The notes beneath the pieces are model-generated. The model was not told the DNA's origin. It searched no databases and was given only the letters and a program-made list of their open reading frames with translations. A DNA stretch of 64,000 nucleotides from the NCBI GenBank assembly GCA_023898365.1, contig CP060219.1, positions 62,001 through 126,000 on the forward strand, in the 5' to 3' direction. Made by a program: the position numbers and the translations under genes. Positions 8,456 to 16,419 of the stretch are shown in pieces (position 1 is the stretch's first letter; each line of letters starts with the position of its first letter). The stretch comes from Candidatus Woesearchaeota archaeon (GTDB taxonomy: Archaea; Nanobdellota; Nanobdellia; Woesearchaeales; GCA-023898365).

Positions 8456-9013
8456 TACGTCATGTTCTTTGCAATAGACCAGAACTTCTTCAAAGAATGC
8501 TTGCAGTTCTGGAAATGGCACAAAATGAGGATCTTTGAATTTTCTTAGTTTCGTTTCAGTAAATCCGTGCTTTTTCCATTGAGCTGGCTGATCAATGTAT
8601 TGCAATACTGCATCAAGAGCGTCAATCGCTTTACAAAACTGCGCTTCTCGCGTTTTGTTTTCTTCAAACTCATCCCAGTATGCTTTAAATTCTGTCGCAA
8701 TTTCTGGCGCGAGCTCAGTCACTAATCGATCACGAGCTGCCTGTTCTCGTTGTTCTTTTTCTTCTCGACCTTTATCATCAAGGAGAAACACATCTCCTGC
8801 ATGTATTTCAACATAGTCATGGTAGAGAAGCATGCGAAATACGGTAAGTGCGTTCAGATCAGGAATAATTTTTAAGAAATAATCAGCAAGAGCCAATGCT
8901 GAATACGTGTGCTCTGCAGTTGTTTCTCTTCGGTCAGTAAAGGGACTAACTGGGCCAACACGCTCAACTCGTTTTAATAAATAGGGAATAAGAAGACAGT
9001 CTACAACATTCAT
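8441..9013 (-). CDS. HD-domain phosphohydrolase
   Basis: About 190 residues from ATG 9013; longer frames upstream run antisense into the next gene and were discarded. The HD fold shows AEHTYSALALADYFL (first metal histidine) and LLYHDYVEIHAGD (HD pair), then a helical C-terminal part with a DALDAVLQY segment. This matches the YfbR/HDDC2 group (HD_3), 5'-deoxynucleotidases and related nucleotide hydrolases. Precise substrate is unknown. It is convergent and overlapping with rlmE and divergent from the flavodoxin-fold gene, with an 79-base gap holding both promoters. Confidence 0.82.
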   Translation of the reverse strand: MNVVDCLLIPYLLKRVERVGPVSPFTDRRETTAEHTYSALALADYFLKIIPDLNALTVFRMLLYHDYVEIHAGDVFLLDDKGREEKEQREQAARDRLVTELAPEIATEFKAYWDEFEENKTREAQFCKAIDALDAVLQYIDQPAQWKKHGFTETKLRKFKDPHFVPFPELQAFFEEVLVYCKEHDVLVKE

Positions 9014-9092
9014 AAGAGCAGGTTGATAAGCACATGTTTTTATGTGTTCTGGTTTCAGAAAGTTTTTAAGGCAACTTTTTTCCTTGGAACAC

Positions 9093-9653
9093 ATGACAAA
9101 GACATTACTCTTATTTGCAAGCCCGAACAAAGAAGGACATAACGCCACCATCTTATCAGAATTGACTCGAACACTTGATGAAAACAAAGAAACGTATGAA
9201 GTTATTGATGTCTTCAAAGAACAAGTTAGTCCGTTTGGAAAATCAGAAAAAGAACTTGCCGCGTTTGTTCAACGCATGCAAAAAAAGATAACTGAATCAG
9301 AACGGTTAATTATTTGCACGCCTGTGTGGTGGAATGCGCTTCCCTCACCACTTAAAGCTTTCTTTGATCTGGTCTTTGCAGCAGGATTTGCTTTTCGCTA
9401 TAGTAAACAAGGCATTCCCGTAAAACTGCTGAAAGGAAGAACTGCTCATGTGATTACTACCTGCGGCGCTCCACTGTTTCTTTCGAGAACTCTTCAAGGA
9501 AACAGAGCGGCAAAAGTGCTGTGCCGCGACACGTTAGGATTCTGCGGTTACAAAGTGAAACGCTACCAATTCGGTGCTGCACGTATCATTACAGAAGATG
9601 CGGAGCGTGTCAAAAAATTTGCTCGTAGAACAGCAAAGAAAATTCTTGCTTAA
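9093..9653 (+). CDS. flavodoxin-fold NAD(P)H:quinone/FMN reductase
   Basis: 186 residues from ATG 9093, chosen because the preceding in-frame residues show no conserved features. The N-terminus KTLLLFASPNKEGHNATI is the phosphate-binding loop of Flavodoxin_2/NADPH-dependent FMN reductases. RLIICTPVWWNALPSPLKAFFD is the second flavin-contact region and ITTCGAPLF the third. These enzymes reduce quinones or other electrophiles by two electrons with bound FMN. The 3' end overlaps the convergent phospholipase-D gene by four bases. Substrate cannot be told from sequence alone. Confidence 0.88.
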   Translation: MTKTLLLFASPNKEGHNATILSELTRTLDENKETYEVIDVFKEQVSPFGKSEKELAAFVQRMQKKITESERLIICTPVWWNALPSPLKAFFDLVFAAGFAFRYSKQGIPVKLLKGRTAHVITTCGAPLFLSRTLQGNRAAKVLCRDTLGFCGYKVKRYQFGAARIITEDAERVKKFARRTAKKILA

Positions 9654-10762
9654 AGCAAGTAGCGAAACGGGGTAAGTAATAATTCAAAGAATCTCTGAAG
9701 TATCGATCTCTTTTTCCAAATTTCATAAATGAAGGGCTCACTTTCTTTAAGCGTACCATGCATGTGCTTTACGAGTTGCGCGGTGATTTCTTTTTCGCCA
9801 CCAACAACATTGAGTTCGAACTGATGCCATAAGCTTCGATAATCCATATTCGCTGAGCCAAAACAAAACTCTTCCTCATCAATAAATAAGAGTTTTGCAT
9901 GAAGAAGATCTGGCTTGTAAAAATAAATACGAATACCAAGGTCAGCATATTTTCCAAAATATTTTTCCCTTAAAATATCAACTAAAGTACTATCTGACTT
10001 TGTTGGAAGCACAATGGTCACCTGCACTCCCCTTCTTGTGGCCAATTGGAGTGCACGCCTCAATTTTCTATCAGCAAGAAAATAAGGCATTTCGATGTAT
10101 ATTGAACTTTGCGCAGAGTGTATTAAACGCAGTTGTTCTTTTCGAATGGCCAAATGACGAAGGGAGGGATGGTCCGCGATGATTTTTAATTTTCCTATAA
10201 GTACAGGAAGCAAACGTTTTTTTCTTTTGTAAATGGGTTCGCTTGCGCGGTTAAACGTGTGCATGAACACTTGTTTTAATGAGGAAACAGCAGCTTCAAG
10301 GCGAAGCGTTAATTCTCTCCACCCAATCATGTGCGTTGCAAGGTTCGATGAGCCAATGTAAGAAATCTTGTCATCAATCAATAAGAGTTTACGGTGATTA
10401 CGATGATTGTTCACCCCAATAATATTAGGATGATATTTGATTTTACGAAAAAACCGAACTGTTCCTCCTGCAGCAACTAAATCTGCAAAAAAACTCTTTT
10501 GCGGCCAAGACCCGTAATCATCAAGAAGAAGTTTCACTTTAACGTTTTGTTTTGCTTTTTGCACAAGAGCTGTAAGAAACTTCCTTCCAATACTTGCCTT
10601 GCCAAAGGTGAATGTTTCTAGATAAATATATTTTTTTGCCTTCGCAATATCATTAAGCATGGCAGCATACAAATGCAAGTTATCGTCATACAGGAGAGCG
10701 GAAGTCATACCACCATAAGAAAAAGCGTCATTATTTATAAAATTTCTAATTGAAAACCCCAT
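9650..10762 (-). CDS. phospholipase D superfamily, cardiolipin-synthase-like
   Basis: 370 residues with two PLD repeats. The first catalytic motif is HRNHRKLLLIDDKISYIGSS near residues 120-140, the second LHAKLLFIDEEEFCFGSANMD near residues 290-310, each an HxKxxxxD followed by GSxN. Cardiolipin synthases of this type join two phospholipids; in archaea the product would be an archaetidyl dimer. Unlike the bacterial enzyme there is no pair of N-terminal membrane helices, so it may be peripheral; the C-terminus is weakly hydrophobic. Its ATG overlaps the stop of the DUF2177 gene by one base, implying translational coupling in a three-gene lipid-related operon. Confidence 0.88.
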   Translation of the reverse strand: MGFSIRNFINNDAFSYGGMTSALLYDDNLHLYAAMLNDIAKAKKYIYLETFTFGKASIGRKFLTALVQKAKQNVKVKLLLDDYGSWPQKSFFADLVAAGGTVRFFRKIKYHPNIIGVNNHRNHRKLLLIDDKISYIGSSNLATHMIGWRELTLRLEAAVSSLKQVFMHTFNRASEPIYKRKKRLLPVLIGKLKIIADHPSLRHLAIRKEQLRLIHSAQSSIYIEMPYFLADRKLRRALQLATRRGVQVTIVLPTKSDSTLVDILREKYFGKYADLGIRIYFYKPDLLHAKLLFIDEEEFCFGSANMDYRSLWHQFELNVVGGEKEITAQLVKHMHGTLKESEPFIYEIWKKRSILQRFFELLLTPFRYLL

Positions 10763-11163
10763 TAAGACATATATTTCTGTTCAATAAAATACAAGAAAAC
10801 AGAAGCAGTAGCGCATAAAAACATACCCCACAGCACATCAACCACGAGCAAAGAAAGTGGCCAAGAAGCAAGCGTGGCATAATTGGTAAAATCATACACG
10901 CCATAAAGAATCAACCCATAGAGCGCACCATACCACGCGTTTTCTTTTAGCGTGGTGGCCACGTTGTTTACAAAGAACACAATCCCTACAGGTATCAAGA
11001 ACCAGGCCACCGCTGCAGACCACACAGGAACTGGATCGGGCCTGAGAAAACCACTCAGTTGCTCAGTGTAAAAAGAAAACATCAAGACTAGAAGCCAAAA
11101 CAAATCCAGAATGAGAAGAAAGCTTGCCGCGAACAAATATTTTTTTATGATTTTGGAAACCAT
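10762..11163 (-). CDS. DUF2177 family membrane protein
   Basis: 133 residues with four hydrophobic segments and the DUF2177 hallmark YGALYGLILYGVYDFTNYAT (residues about 76-95) followed by SWPLSLLVVDVLWG. Function is unknown. In bacteria DUF2177 genes commonly neighbour DUF1295 and lipid-modifying genes, and here it overlaps a DUF1295 gene upstream by 19 bases and a PLD-type synthase downstream by one base. A role in membrane lipid modification is an inference from that context. Confidence 0.85.
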   Translation of the reverse strand: MVSKIIKKYLFAASFLLILDLFWLLVLMFSFYTEQLSGFLRPDPVPVWSAAVAWFLIPVGIVFFVNNVATTLKENAWYGALYGLILYGVYDFTNYATLASWPLSLLVVDVLWGMFLCATASVFLYFIEQKYMS

Positions 11164-11915
11164 GGAAGAAGCACCCTTGTCTTTTTTTTATAGGAAACAT
11201 ATGAAGGATCCGAACCCCATTTCTCATCTGCCTTTTTTTCAAGCAAAGGAATACCAGTAACAAAGAGAAGAAGAGCGATAATGAAAAGTGGACTGAGCAA
11301 CCCAACAACGAGTTGTAAAGAAGACAAAGAAGGAAGAACGAAAAGATACACACCAACCCAACAAAGTATTTCACCAAAATAATTAGGATGACGAGAATAA
11401 CGCCATAAGCCAGAAGAAATAAATTTGTTTTTGTTTTGAGGATTTTTCATGAACTGAAGCTTTTGATAATCAGCAAGGGATTCAAACAAGAAACCAAGAA
11501 GCCAAACAACTGCGCCAAACCAAAAAACTGCTGTGGATTGAGAAGAAAGGAACAACAAAGCAGGAAGCGATATAATCCATACGGCCAATCCTTGAAGAAG
11601 CCAAAACTTCAAAAAACGAGGAAATGATTCTCGCATGCCATCAAATCGTTTATCTTTTTTCATGCGATGGATTCTCAAAAACAAGAAAGAACCCAGTCTG
11701 AGGGCCCAGAGAAAGACCATGAAAAAAAGAACGAAACGTTGAGATGTTAAAGATGATTCAAGAAAAGCAATAAGCAGCAAAAGAACGAACGTCAAACTAT
11801 ACGTGACATCTGTTAACTTATCAGTCTTCAATCCGAACGCAAATAAGAATACGAAGATGTTAAGGCCAAGAGAGAGAAGTAAAGCAATAAGCAAGTCCAT
11901 ACCTATCCAAAACAA
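11145..11915 (-). CDS. DUF1295 / steroid 5-alpha-reductase-like membrane enzyme
   Basis: 256 residues with about seven hydrophobic helices. The C-terminal third contains the family signature: FISSGLWRYSRHPNYFGE near residues 165-182 and DPSYVSYKKKTRVLLPWFP at the end. These residues form the NAD(P)H-binding region in ICMT/steroid-reductase-like enzymes. The substrate is unknown; reduction or methylation of a lipid double bond is plausible given the neighbours. ATG 11900 (five codons in) is an alternative start. First gene of the DUF1295-DUF2177-PLD operon. Confidence 0.87.
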   Translation of the reverse strand: MFWIGMDLLIALLLSLGLNIFVFLFAFGLKTDKLTDVTYSLTFVLLLLIAFLESSLTSQRFVLFFMVFLWALRLGSFLFLRIHRMKKDKRFDGMRESFPRFLKFWLLQGLAVWIISLPALLFLSSQSTAVFWFGAVVWLLGFLFESLADYQKLQFMKNPQNKNKFISSGLWRYSRHPNYFGEILCWVGVYLFVLPSLSSLQLVVGLLSPLFIIALLLFVTGIPLLEKKADEKWGSDPSYVSYKKKTRVLLPWFPKS

Positions 11916-11954
11916 GGTGCCTTTTTAAGTCTTGTGAAAAAAAAGAAAAGAAAA

Positions 11955-12245
11955 TTAGTGTTGTTCTTCCAAGCCGGCAATATTCTTCTCATTAGCAAAG
12001 AAGTACTCTTTTGCTTCCTTAGCAAAGTTTTCATCGTTTTGACGAAGCCATTCGATAAGCATTGCAGCATGTTCTTTTTCTTCATTCGCATTATGTTGCA
12101 AAATCTTTTTAAGGTATTCATCAGTGCAAGCATCTGCTCGCTGATTATAATAATCAACAGCTTCGAGTTCTTCTCTGATAGAGTCAATTGCTCGCTTCAC
12201 GTCTTGCGTCTTATTTGATAATTTAGTTCTGTCTTCATGTAACAT
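11955..12245 (-). CDS. EncFtn-type ferritin-like protein
   Basis: 96 residues from ATG 12245 behind GGGTGAAAC; an upstream in-frame extension covers the end of the next gene and was discarded. The sequence matches the encapsulated ferritin (EncFtn) family: REELEAVDYYNQRADACTD followed by ILQHNANEEKEHAAMLIEWLR. The predicted iron ligands are glutamates near 26-29 and the E-x-x-H pair at E56/H59. EncFtn forms annular decamers with ferroxidase sites between subunits and normally loads iron inside an encapsulin shell. No encapsulin gene and no clear cargo-loading tail are visible here, so it may act alone or with a distant shell gene. Confidence 0.85.
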   Translation of the reverse strand: MLHEDRTKLSNKTQDVKRAIDSIREELEAVDYYNQRADACTDEYLKKILQHNANEEKEHAAMLIEWLRQNDENFAKEAKEYFFANEKNIAGLEEQH

Positions 12246-12250
12246 GTGTT

Positions 12251-12607
12251 TCACCCTTTCTTGTTTTTTCGCAAAAACCAACTTGTTATAAAGCAAAAAC
12301 CCAGCAAAATAATGGGCAAAGTAATCAAAAAAAGTGTAGCTAAGGATTTATATGCGTTAAAGAAAAAAAACGTGAAAACACCAAAACAAGCTATAATTAT
12401 ACCACCCGTTAGTTCCCATTTCCACGCAACATAGACAAGGACAAAGAGTAAGAGCCACGGCAAGGCATTTAGTGCGTTTTGCAACAAACCAATTCCTTGC
12501 GCACCTGAAAACAAAGCAAACACAAACCAAAAAGCAGCAATACAAAGTAGTACAACTCGACCCACCCAACGAATCACTTCTTCTGGAACTAAGTTTTTAT
12601 TTTTCAT
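12251..12607 (-). CDS. four-helix membrane protein
   Basis: 118 residues with four hydrophobic helices (near 14-32, 42-60, 65-83, 88-108) and a short basic C-terminus KKG. The fourth codon region KNKNLVPEEVIRWVGRV resembles small bacterial membrane proteins of unknown function. It lies five bases upstream of the EncFtn-like gene and one base after the small membrane protein at 12609, so the three are probably cotranscribed. Confidence 0.65.
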   Translation of the reverse strand: MKNKNLVPEEVIRWVGRVVLLCIAAFWFVFALFSGAQGIGLLQNALNALPWLLLFVLVYVAWKWELTGGIIIACFGVFTFFFFNAYKSLATLFLITLPIILLGFCFITSWFLRKNKKG

Positions 12608-12608
12608 T

Positions 12609-12809
12609 TCACATTATCAAAAATTTCATCGCCTCATAGACTAAAAACGCTGGCCAGACAAGGGCCTTACCTACTCCTAAGACGCCATCCCAAAAACCAG
12701 TAGCAGTCACAATATAATACACTAACGCACCGATGAAACCCAATCCGTAGATTGCACTAGAAACTCCCCCTTCACAAGTATTTGTCTTAGATGATTTTTT
12801 CTTTGGCAT
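12609..12809 (-). CDS. conserved small membrane protein
   Basis: 66 residues: a basic N-terminus (MPKKKSSKTNTCEGG), then two hydrophobic segments with GLGFIGALVYYIVTATGFW and ALVWPAFLVYEAMKFL. The pattern of an aromatic-rich helix, a GVLGxGKALVWPAFLVYE core and abrupt end is one I recognise as a widespread uncharacterised small protein of archaea and bacteria. Function unknown. First or second gene of the run leading to the EncFtn-like gene. Confidence 0.7.
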   Translation of the reverse strand: MPKKKSSKTNTCEGGVSSAIYGLGFIGALVYYIVTATGFWDGVLGVGKALVWPAFLVYEAMKFLIM

Positions 12810-12829
12810 TCTGTGATCACCAAAAAGCT

Positions 12830-13090
12830 CTAAGAACCTGGATAATATAAAGCTTGTGTCAATTCGAAGCTTAAATCGTGTAAATACACTTCAGATTGAT
12901 AACTCTGCTCGGGCAAATCACATGCTTCAATAATAGTGTAACCTAGTGCAAAAAGACTTAGAGCAATTGCAGTGTATGTCAATACGCGTCTGCGGATTGT
13001 AGCTCTTTTTTCAAGTTGATGTTCTAAATGAGCCATGCGCACACCGTGCATATCATCTTCCAAGTGATTGGTGATATCTTCTTGTGCCAT
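12830..13090 (-). CDS. small single-span membrane protein
   Basis: 86 residues with an N-terminal soluble helix rich in His and acidic residues (EDITNHLEDDMHGVRMAHLEHQLEKR), one membrane helix near residues 38-57 (TYTAIALSLFALGYTIIEAC) and a short outer tail. No family recognised. It is divergent from the signal peptidase gene across a 101-base gap containing A+T-rich promoter elements, and is followed by the two small membrane genes and the EncFtn-like gene on the same strand. Confidence 0.55.
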   Translation of the reverse strand: MAQEDITNHLEDDMHGVRMAHLEHQLEKRATIRRRVLTYTAIALSLFALGYTIIEACDLPEQSYQSEVYLHDLSFELTQALYYPGS

Positions 13091-13154
13091 GTTCTTGGTG
13101 AATAAGGTTTTGTTTATAATTCTTATTTTTTTCCATATTGCAAATAATTAAATC

Positions 13155-13175
13155 ACAAGCTTTATATACTTAAAT
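13155..13175 (+). promoter_or_regulatory. TATA box for signal peptidase gene
   Basis: GCTTTATATACTTAAA lies with its TATA core about 26-30 bases before the ATG at 13192 and no ribosome binding site intervenes. This is the archaeal spacing for a leaderless transcript starting at or next to the ATG. Confidence 0.6.
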
Positions 13176-13191
13176 TTACTACTTTTGAATA

Positions 13192-13638
13192 ATGAAAGAT
13201 AAATTCGCTGTATTTATGGTTGTACTCAATCTCATCCTCTTAGGAGCAATCATCAGCGAAAGCAGAGGACCGCAAGAACAATTCTCACCAAGTGATGTTC
13301 TCAGCGAAGACCAAATCAGCGTTCTCGAAGATAGAGTTGTTATTCACGTCGACAATCCCACCTGGGCACGATTCACCGACTCCAATTCCATGGACCCCAC
13401 GCTCGACATAGGAACTAACGCTATTCAGATCATACCAAACTGTCCTGAAGACATTTCCGTTGGCGACATCATCACCTACAACCGCAACAACGACCACATC
13501 ATCCACCGCGTCATCGGTAAAGGCGAAGACAATCAAGGACCTTACTTCATAGCAAAAGGGGACAACAACCCAACCTCCGATTCAGGACGTATTCGCTGCG
13601 ATGAAATCGAACGAAAAACAATCGCATTAATTTACTAA
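13192..13638 (+). CDS. type I signal peptidase (S26)
   Basis: 148 residues with one N-terminal hydrophobic helix (FAVFMVVLNLILLGAII) anchoring a catalytic domain outside the membrane. The serine motif TDSNSMDPTL places the nucleophile at S66; the second motif HIIHRVIG places a histidine (H105) where bacterial enzymes use lysine, which is the archaeal/endoplasmic-reticulum Ser-His type. The third motif is KGDNNPTSD with D124. It cleaves signal peptides from exported proteins; the many secreted proteins in this window are likely substrates. Start ATG fits a leaderless message. Confidence 0.92.
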   Translation: MKDKFAVFMVVLNLILLGAIISESRGPQEQFSPSDVLSEDQISVLEDRVVIHVDNPTWARFTDSNSMDPTLDIGTNAIQIIPNCPEDISVGDIITYNRNNDHIIHRVIGKGEDNQGPYFIAKGDNNPTSDSGRIRCDEIERKTIALIY

Positions 13639-13673
13639 CAAGACATATAAACACACACCTTCTCTTCACGTTC

Positions 13674-14606
13674 ATGGCAAACATTGTTGACAAAGCGCTC
13701 GAAAAAGTGCCAGGCATAGAAAAACCACAAACCATTATAGACAATGCGCTCCAACGAGTAAATGCCGGCAGTAAAAAAATCCCCCTAAGAAAGGACCTCC
13801 CGCTTGCTGACAAAAAAAGAAAAAACGAATTCACCCAAATCAAACTCTTCTCAGAAGCAGTAAACGACTACATAGAAAAATACATCTCACAATTTCCAAC
13901 CATAAGCATGTTAAGTCCCTTCTCTCAAGAACTCATTGATACCATGATTGGCATAGACAAACTCAAAGTCAGCCTCGCACAAGTTCGCAGCATAACAAAA
14001 CGCATCAACTCATTCAAACGAGATACAAAAACATTCGGCACGTTTCTTGGCAGAGCAAGTTCTGTTATCAACAAAGCAAAACCACACCTCTCCTTCCTAC
14101 ATCAAGCAAGACGCACATTAAGGAAACTACCGCTACTTAAAACCTTGCCAACCGTGTGCCTCTTTGGCTTTCCCAACGTAGGAAAAACAACACTCCTTGC
14201 AGCACTCACCGGAGCAAAAGCAGAAATTGCCGCATACGAATTCACGACGAAATATTTGAATCTTGGCACCATGACCTACGATGGCTACAAAGTACTCCAA
14301 TGCATTGACACACCAGGAACCCTTGCAAGGCCAGATAAGATGAACCAAATAGAAAAAATAGCCTATACGGCACTTAACAAAGCAGCAGACGTTATCGTGT
14401 TCATCTACGACCCAACCCGAGACGATGAAGAACAACAACGACTACTCACCATCGCAAAAGCCACAAAAAAACCACTTCTTATCTACATCTCTAAAACAGA
14501 CATTGCAAAGAAACCAACAACGATTGAAGGCATAACAGACAAAGAAAAACTCAAAGAAGCAATTATTAACGAAATAAAGAAAGCACCACCAATTACAAAT
14601 CTTTAG
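13674..14606 (+). CDS. NOG1-like GTPase
   Basis: 310 residues: an N-terminal helical domain (residues about 1-155), then a GTPase domain with P-loop GFPNVGKTTL (near 164), switch region with FTTKYLNLG, G3 DTPG (near 213) and G4 SKTD (near 273). This order and the N-terminal helices match archaeal NOG1/Obg-family GTPases linked to large-subunit assembly. It is shorter than eukaryotic Nog1, as expected for archaea. It starts 35 bases after the signal peptidase stop. The ribosome-biogenesis role is inferred from family. Confidence 0.9.
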   Translation: MANIVDKALEKVPGIEKPQTIIDNALQRVNAGSKKIPLRKDLPLADKKRKNEFTQIKLFSEAVNDYIEKYISQFPTISMLSPFSQELIDTMIGIDKLKVSLAQVRSITKRINSFKRDTKTFGTFLGRASSVINKAKPHLSFLHQARRTLRKLPLLKTLPTVCLFGFPNVGKTTLLAALTGAKAEIAAYEFTTKYLNLGTMTYDGYKVLQCIDTPGTLARPDKMNQIEKIAYTALNKAADVIVFIYDPTRDDEEQQRLLTIAKATKKPLLIYISKTDIAKKPTTIEGITDKEKLKEAIINEIKKAPPITNL

Positions 14607-14709
14607 ATTCTTTCCAAAACTGTGCATAAAATTTCTTCATCAACTTCACAAACGCGACATCACGAATGATCGCGATAAATTTATATAATACAAAAAGCAA
14701 CCAAGCGAC

Positions 14710-15255
14710 ATGAAGTTCCCTTTGCAAGCAATCATGGTAAGTGTCGTTCTTCTTGTGTTTATGACAGGTTGCACCATACCAGAAGAAACGGAACAAAAGT
14801 ATTCTACTTCTCAACACACTTCAAGTACGGAGGAGTTGCTGCTTACGCAAGCAAACCTTGAACAACTAGAAGTAACAAATAACACCTCGTGTAAAACAGA
14901 AAGGTATGCTACTGCAGCCTATTCCCCACTCGCTCAGTACAGCATCTGTTTTTTTAACAGTTCAAAAGATAACACAGAAATTGTTATTGAACTCAAAAAA
15001 TACACGAACACACAAGATCTTAATGGATCATTCCAATACGAATCGTTACACCTGCGCGGCTTTGAAGGCCTTATCAGCGAAAACACGTATGGCGACCAAA
15101 GCAGGTTCTATGTCAACAACGAATCAGCTACCTATTACTATCATTTGTGGATTGCAAAAGACTATTTTCTTATCCATGTTACCAGCAAAGGAAGCGAAGA
15201 AGCAAAAGATGACATAACAGCAATTGGAGAAATGATTCTAGCTAAAGTTAAATGA
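14710..15255 (+). CDS. predicted lipoprotein, unknown function
   Basis: 181 residues with a signal peptide ending in a lipobox-like FMTGC (Cys near residue 21), then a Thr/Ser-rich linker and a domain of about 130 residues with alternating beta strands and paired cysteines (SCKTE, SICFF). No family recognised. A TATA-like TTTATATAAT lies about 22-28 bases before the ATG, so the message is probably leaderless. Whether this archaeon lipidates such cysteines is unknown. Confidence 0.65.
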   Translation: MKFPLQAIMVSVVLLVFMTGCTIPEETEQKYSTSQHTSSTEELLLTQANLEQLEVTNNTSCKTERYATAAYSPLAQYSICFFNSSKDNTEIVIELKKYTNTQDLNGSFQYESLHLRGFEGLISENTYGDQSRFYVNNESATYYYHLWIAKDYFLIHVTSKGSEEAKDDITAIGEMILAKVK

Positions 15256-15261
15256 CTCGCC

Positions 15262-15642
15262 TTATTTAGTTCGTTCTTTAAACAGTGAAAAGAACCCGTT
15301 TCGGTGATGAAACAATAAGTAATCATATGCGAGTTCCGCAAACCGATCTCCTTGTGCAAGCGTCATTTCTGGATGATCTAAGGCAAGGCGATACAATAAC
15401 GTGTCTGAAATTCCATTCCATGCAAGTCCGCGCAACGCCATGAATTGAGGGCCCGTAATCGTGTCCGTTTCCATAATCATATGGTACGGTCTTGGCAGGG
15501 CAACACCAGCTATTTCCATATGTTCTAAAACGCGATGGCGAAGTTGATCCCTCGTTGTATCTAGATAAGCGTAATCAGGAATTTCTGGTGCGCATCCTGC
15601 TAATAATACCGCAGTTGTTACTCCCGCTATGAGTTGTTTCAT
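15262..15642 (-). CDS. small predicted lipoprotein
   Basis: 126 residues from ATG 15642, where a signal peptide with lipobox LLAGC begins (MKQLIAGVTTAVLLAGC); a TTG/ATG further upstream adds residues with no signal character. The mature part is helical with a histidine-rich region (LRHRVLEHMEIAG, then LFHHRNGFF). No family recognised. It converges on the other lipoprotein gene with a six-base gap and lies downstream of the L10e gene on the same strand. Confidence 0.6.
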   Translation of the reverse strand: MKQLIAGVTTAVLLAGCAPEIPDYAYLDTTRDQLRHRVLEHMEIAGVALPRPYHMIMETDTITGPQFMALRGLAWNGISDTLLYRLALDHPEMTLAQGDRFAELAYDYLLFHHRNGFFSLFKERTK

Positions 15643-15719
15643 GTATGGTTCTCCAAAGAAGAGATGTGTTAGTCTCCCCACTATATAGCAAATGAGAAAA
15701 AGAGAAGTAAAAAAGAATT

Positions 15720-16415
15720 CTACATTGCTGGAACGTCAGCTTTAGCAACAACTTCAGTTTCGACCTTTTTAGCCACTTCTTTTGCAGCAGGAACTTCTAC
15801 GTCCTTTGCAGGTGCAGGAGTTACCTTCTTTTTTTGCTCAGGTGCTGCTTTGGAATCTTCAGTTGTTTTTTTCACAACTTTTTTTGCAGGCGCTTTCAAG
15901 TCAATGATTTCTATGCGTTGTTTGCCAGGAAACTTATTCTTTGCGCGATTCATTGCTGCCTTTGCAACAGCTAAATGATTTTTCTTCACACGCATTTCAA
16001 TAATTGCTTGTTCCACATGTATTTGCGCTGCAAGTCCAACAACTTTTCCGTAACTGCGAGACATGCCCGTACTCATACGGTCCGCTCCAGCGCCAGAAGC
16101 TAATGGATTGTTACGAAGTGCATGGTGTGGGTAGACAAGAATGCGAAACATAAAGTTTCCCTTGCCGCAGCTCTTCTCTAAATAACGGATAGCAGATTTA
16201 CGAGACGCTTCAAACGCATTGTGACGAATTTGAATATCTTCGCAACTTCGCAAGAGCACACGATAGTCGTAGTCTTTATTTACATCGCCCATGACAAATT
16301 TTACAATCTTGACATTTGGCGTTGCTTTAATAAATGACTTTGCACGGTACTTTGACTTACGGGTAAAGGGACGCTCAAGACGCCGCCATGCAACTGCTCG
16401 AATTAATTTAGCCAT
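15720..16415 (-). CDS. rpl10e: large-subunit ribosomal protein L10e (uL16) with long tail
   Basis: 231 residues. Residues 1 to about 175 are archaeal L10e/uL16: an N-terminus RAVAWRRLERPFTRKSKYRAKSFIK, the conserved NNPLASGAGADRMSTGM loop that reaches towards the peptidyl-transferase centre, and AKAAMNRAKNKFPG. The last 55 residues form an alanine/lysine/valine-rich low-complexity extension absent from most homologues. The gene starts four bases after the S12 stop behind GGAAGTGAT, so it is part of the RNA polymerase-S12 operon rather than a separate ribosomal cluster. Confidence 0.95.
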   Translation of the reverse strand: MAKLIRAVAWRRLERPFTRKSKYRAKSFIKATPNVKIVKFVMGDVNKDYDYRVLLRSCEDIQIRHNAFEASRKSAIRYLEKSCGKGNFMFRILVYPHHALRNNPLASGAGADRMSTGMSRSYGKVVGLAAQIHVEQAIIEMRVKKNHLAVAKAAMNRAKNKFPGKQRIEIIDLKAPAKKVVKKTTEDSKAAPEQKKKVTPAPAKDVEVPAAKEVAKKVETEVVAKADVPAM

Positions 16416-16419
16416 AAGA

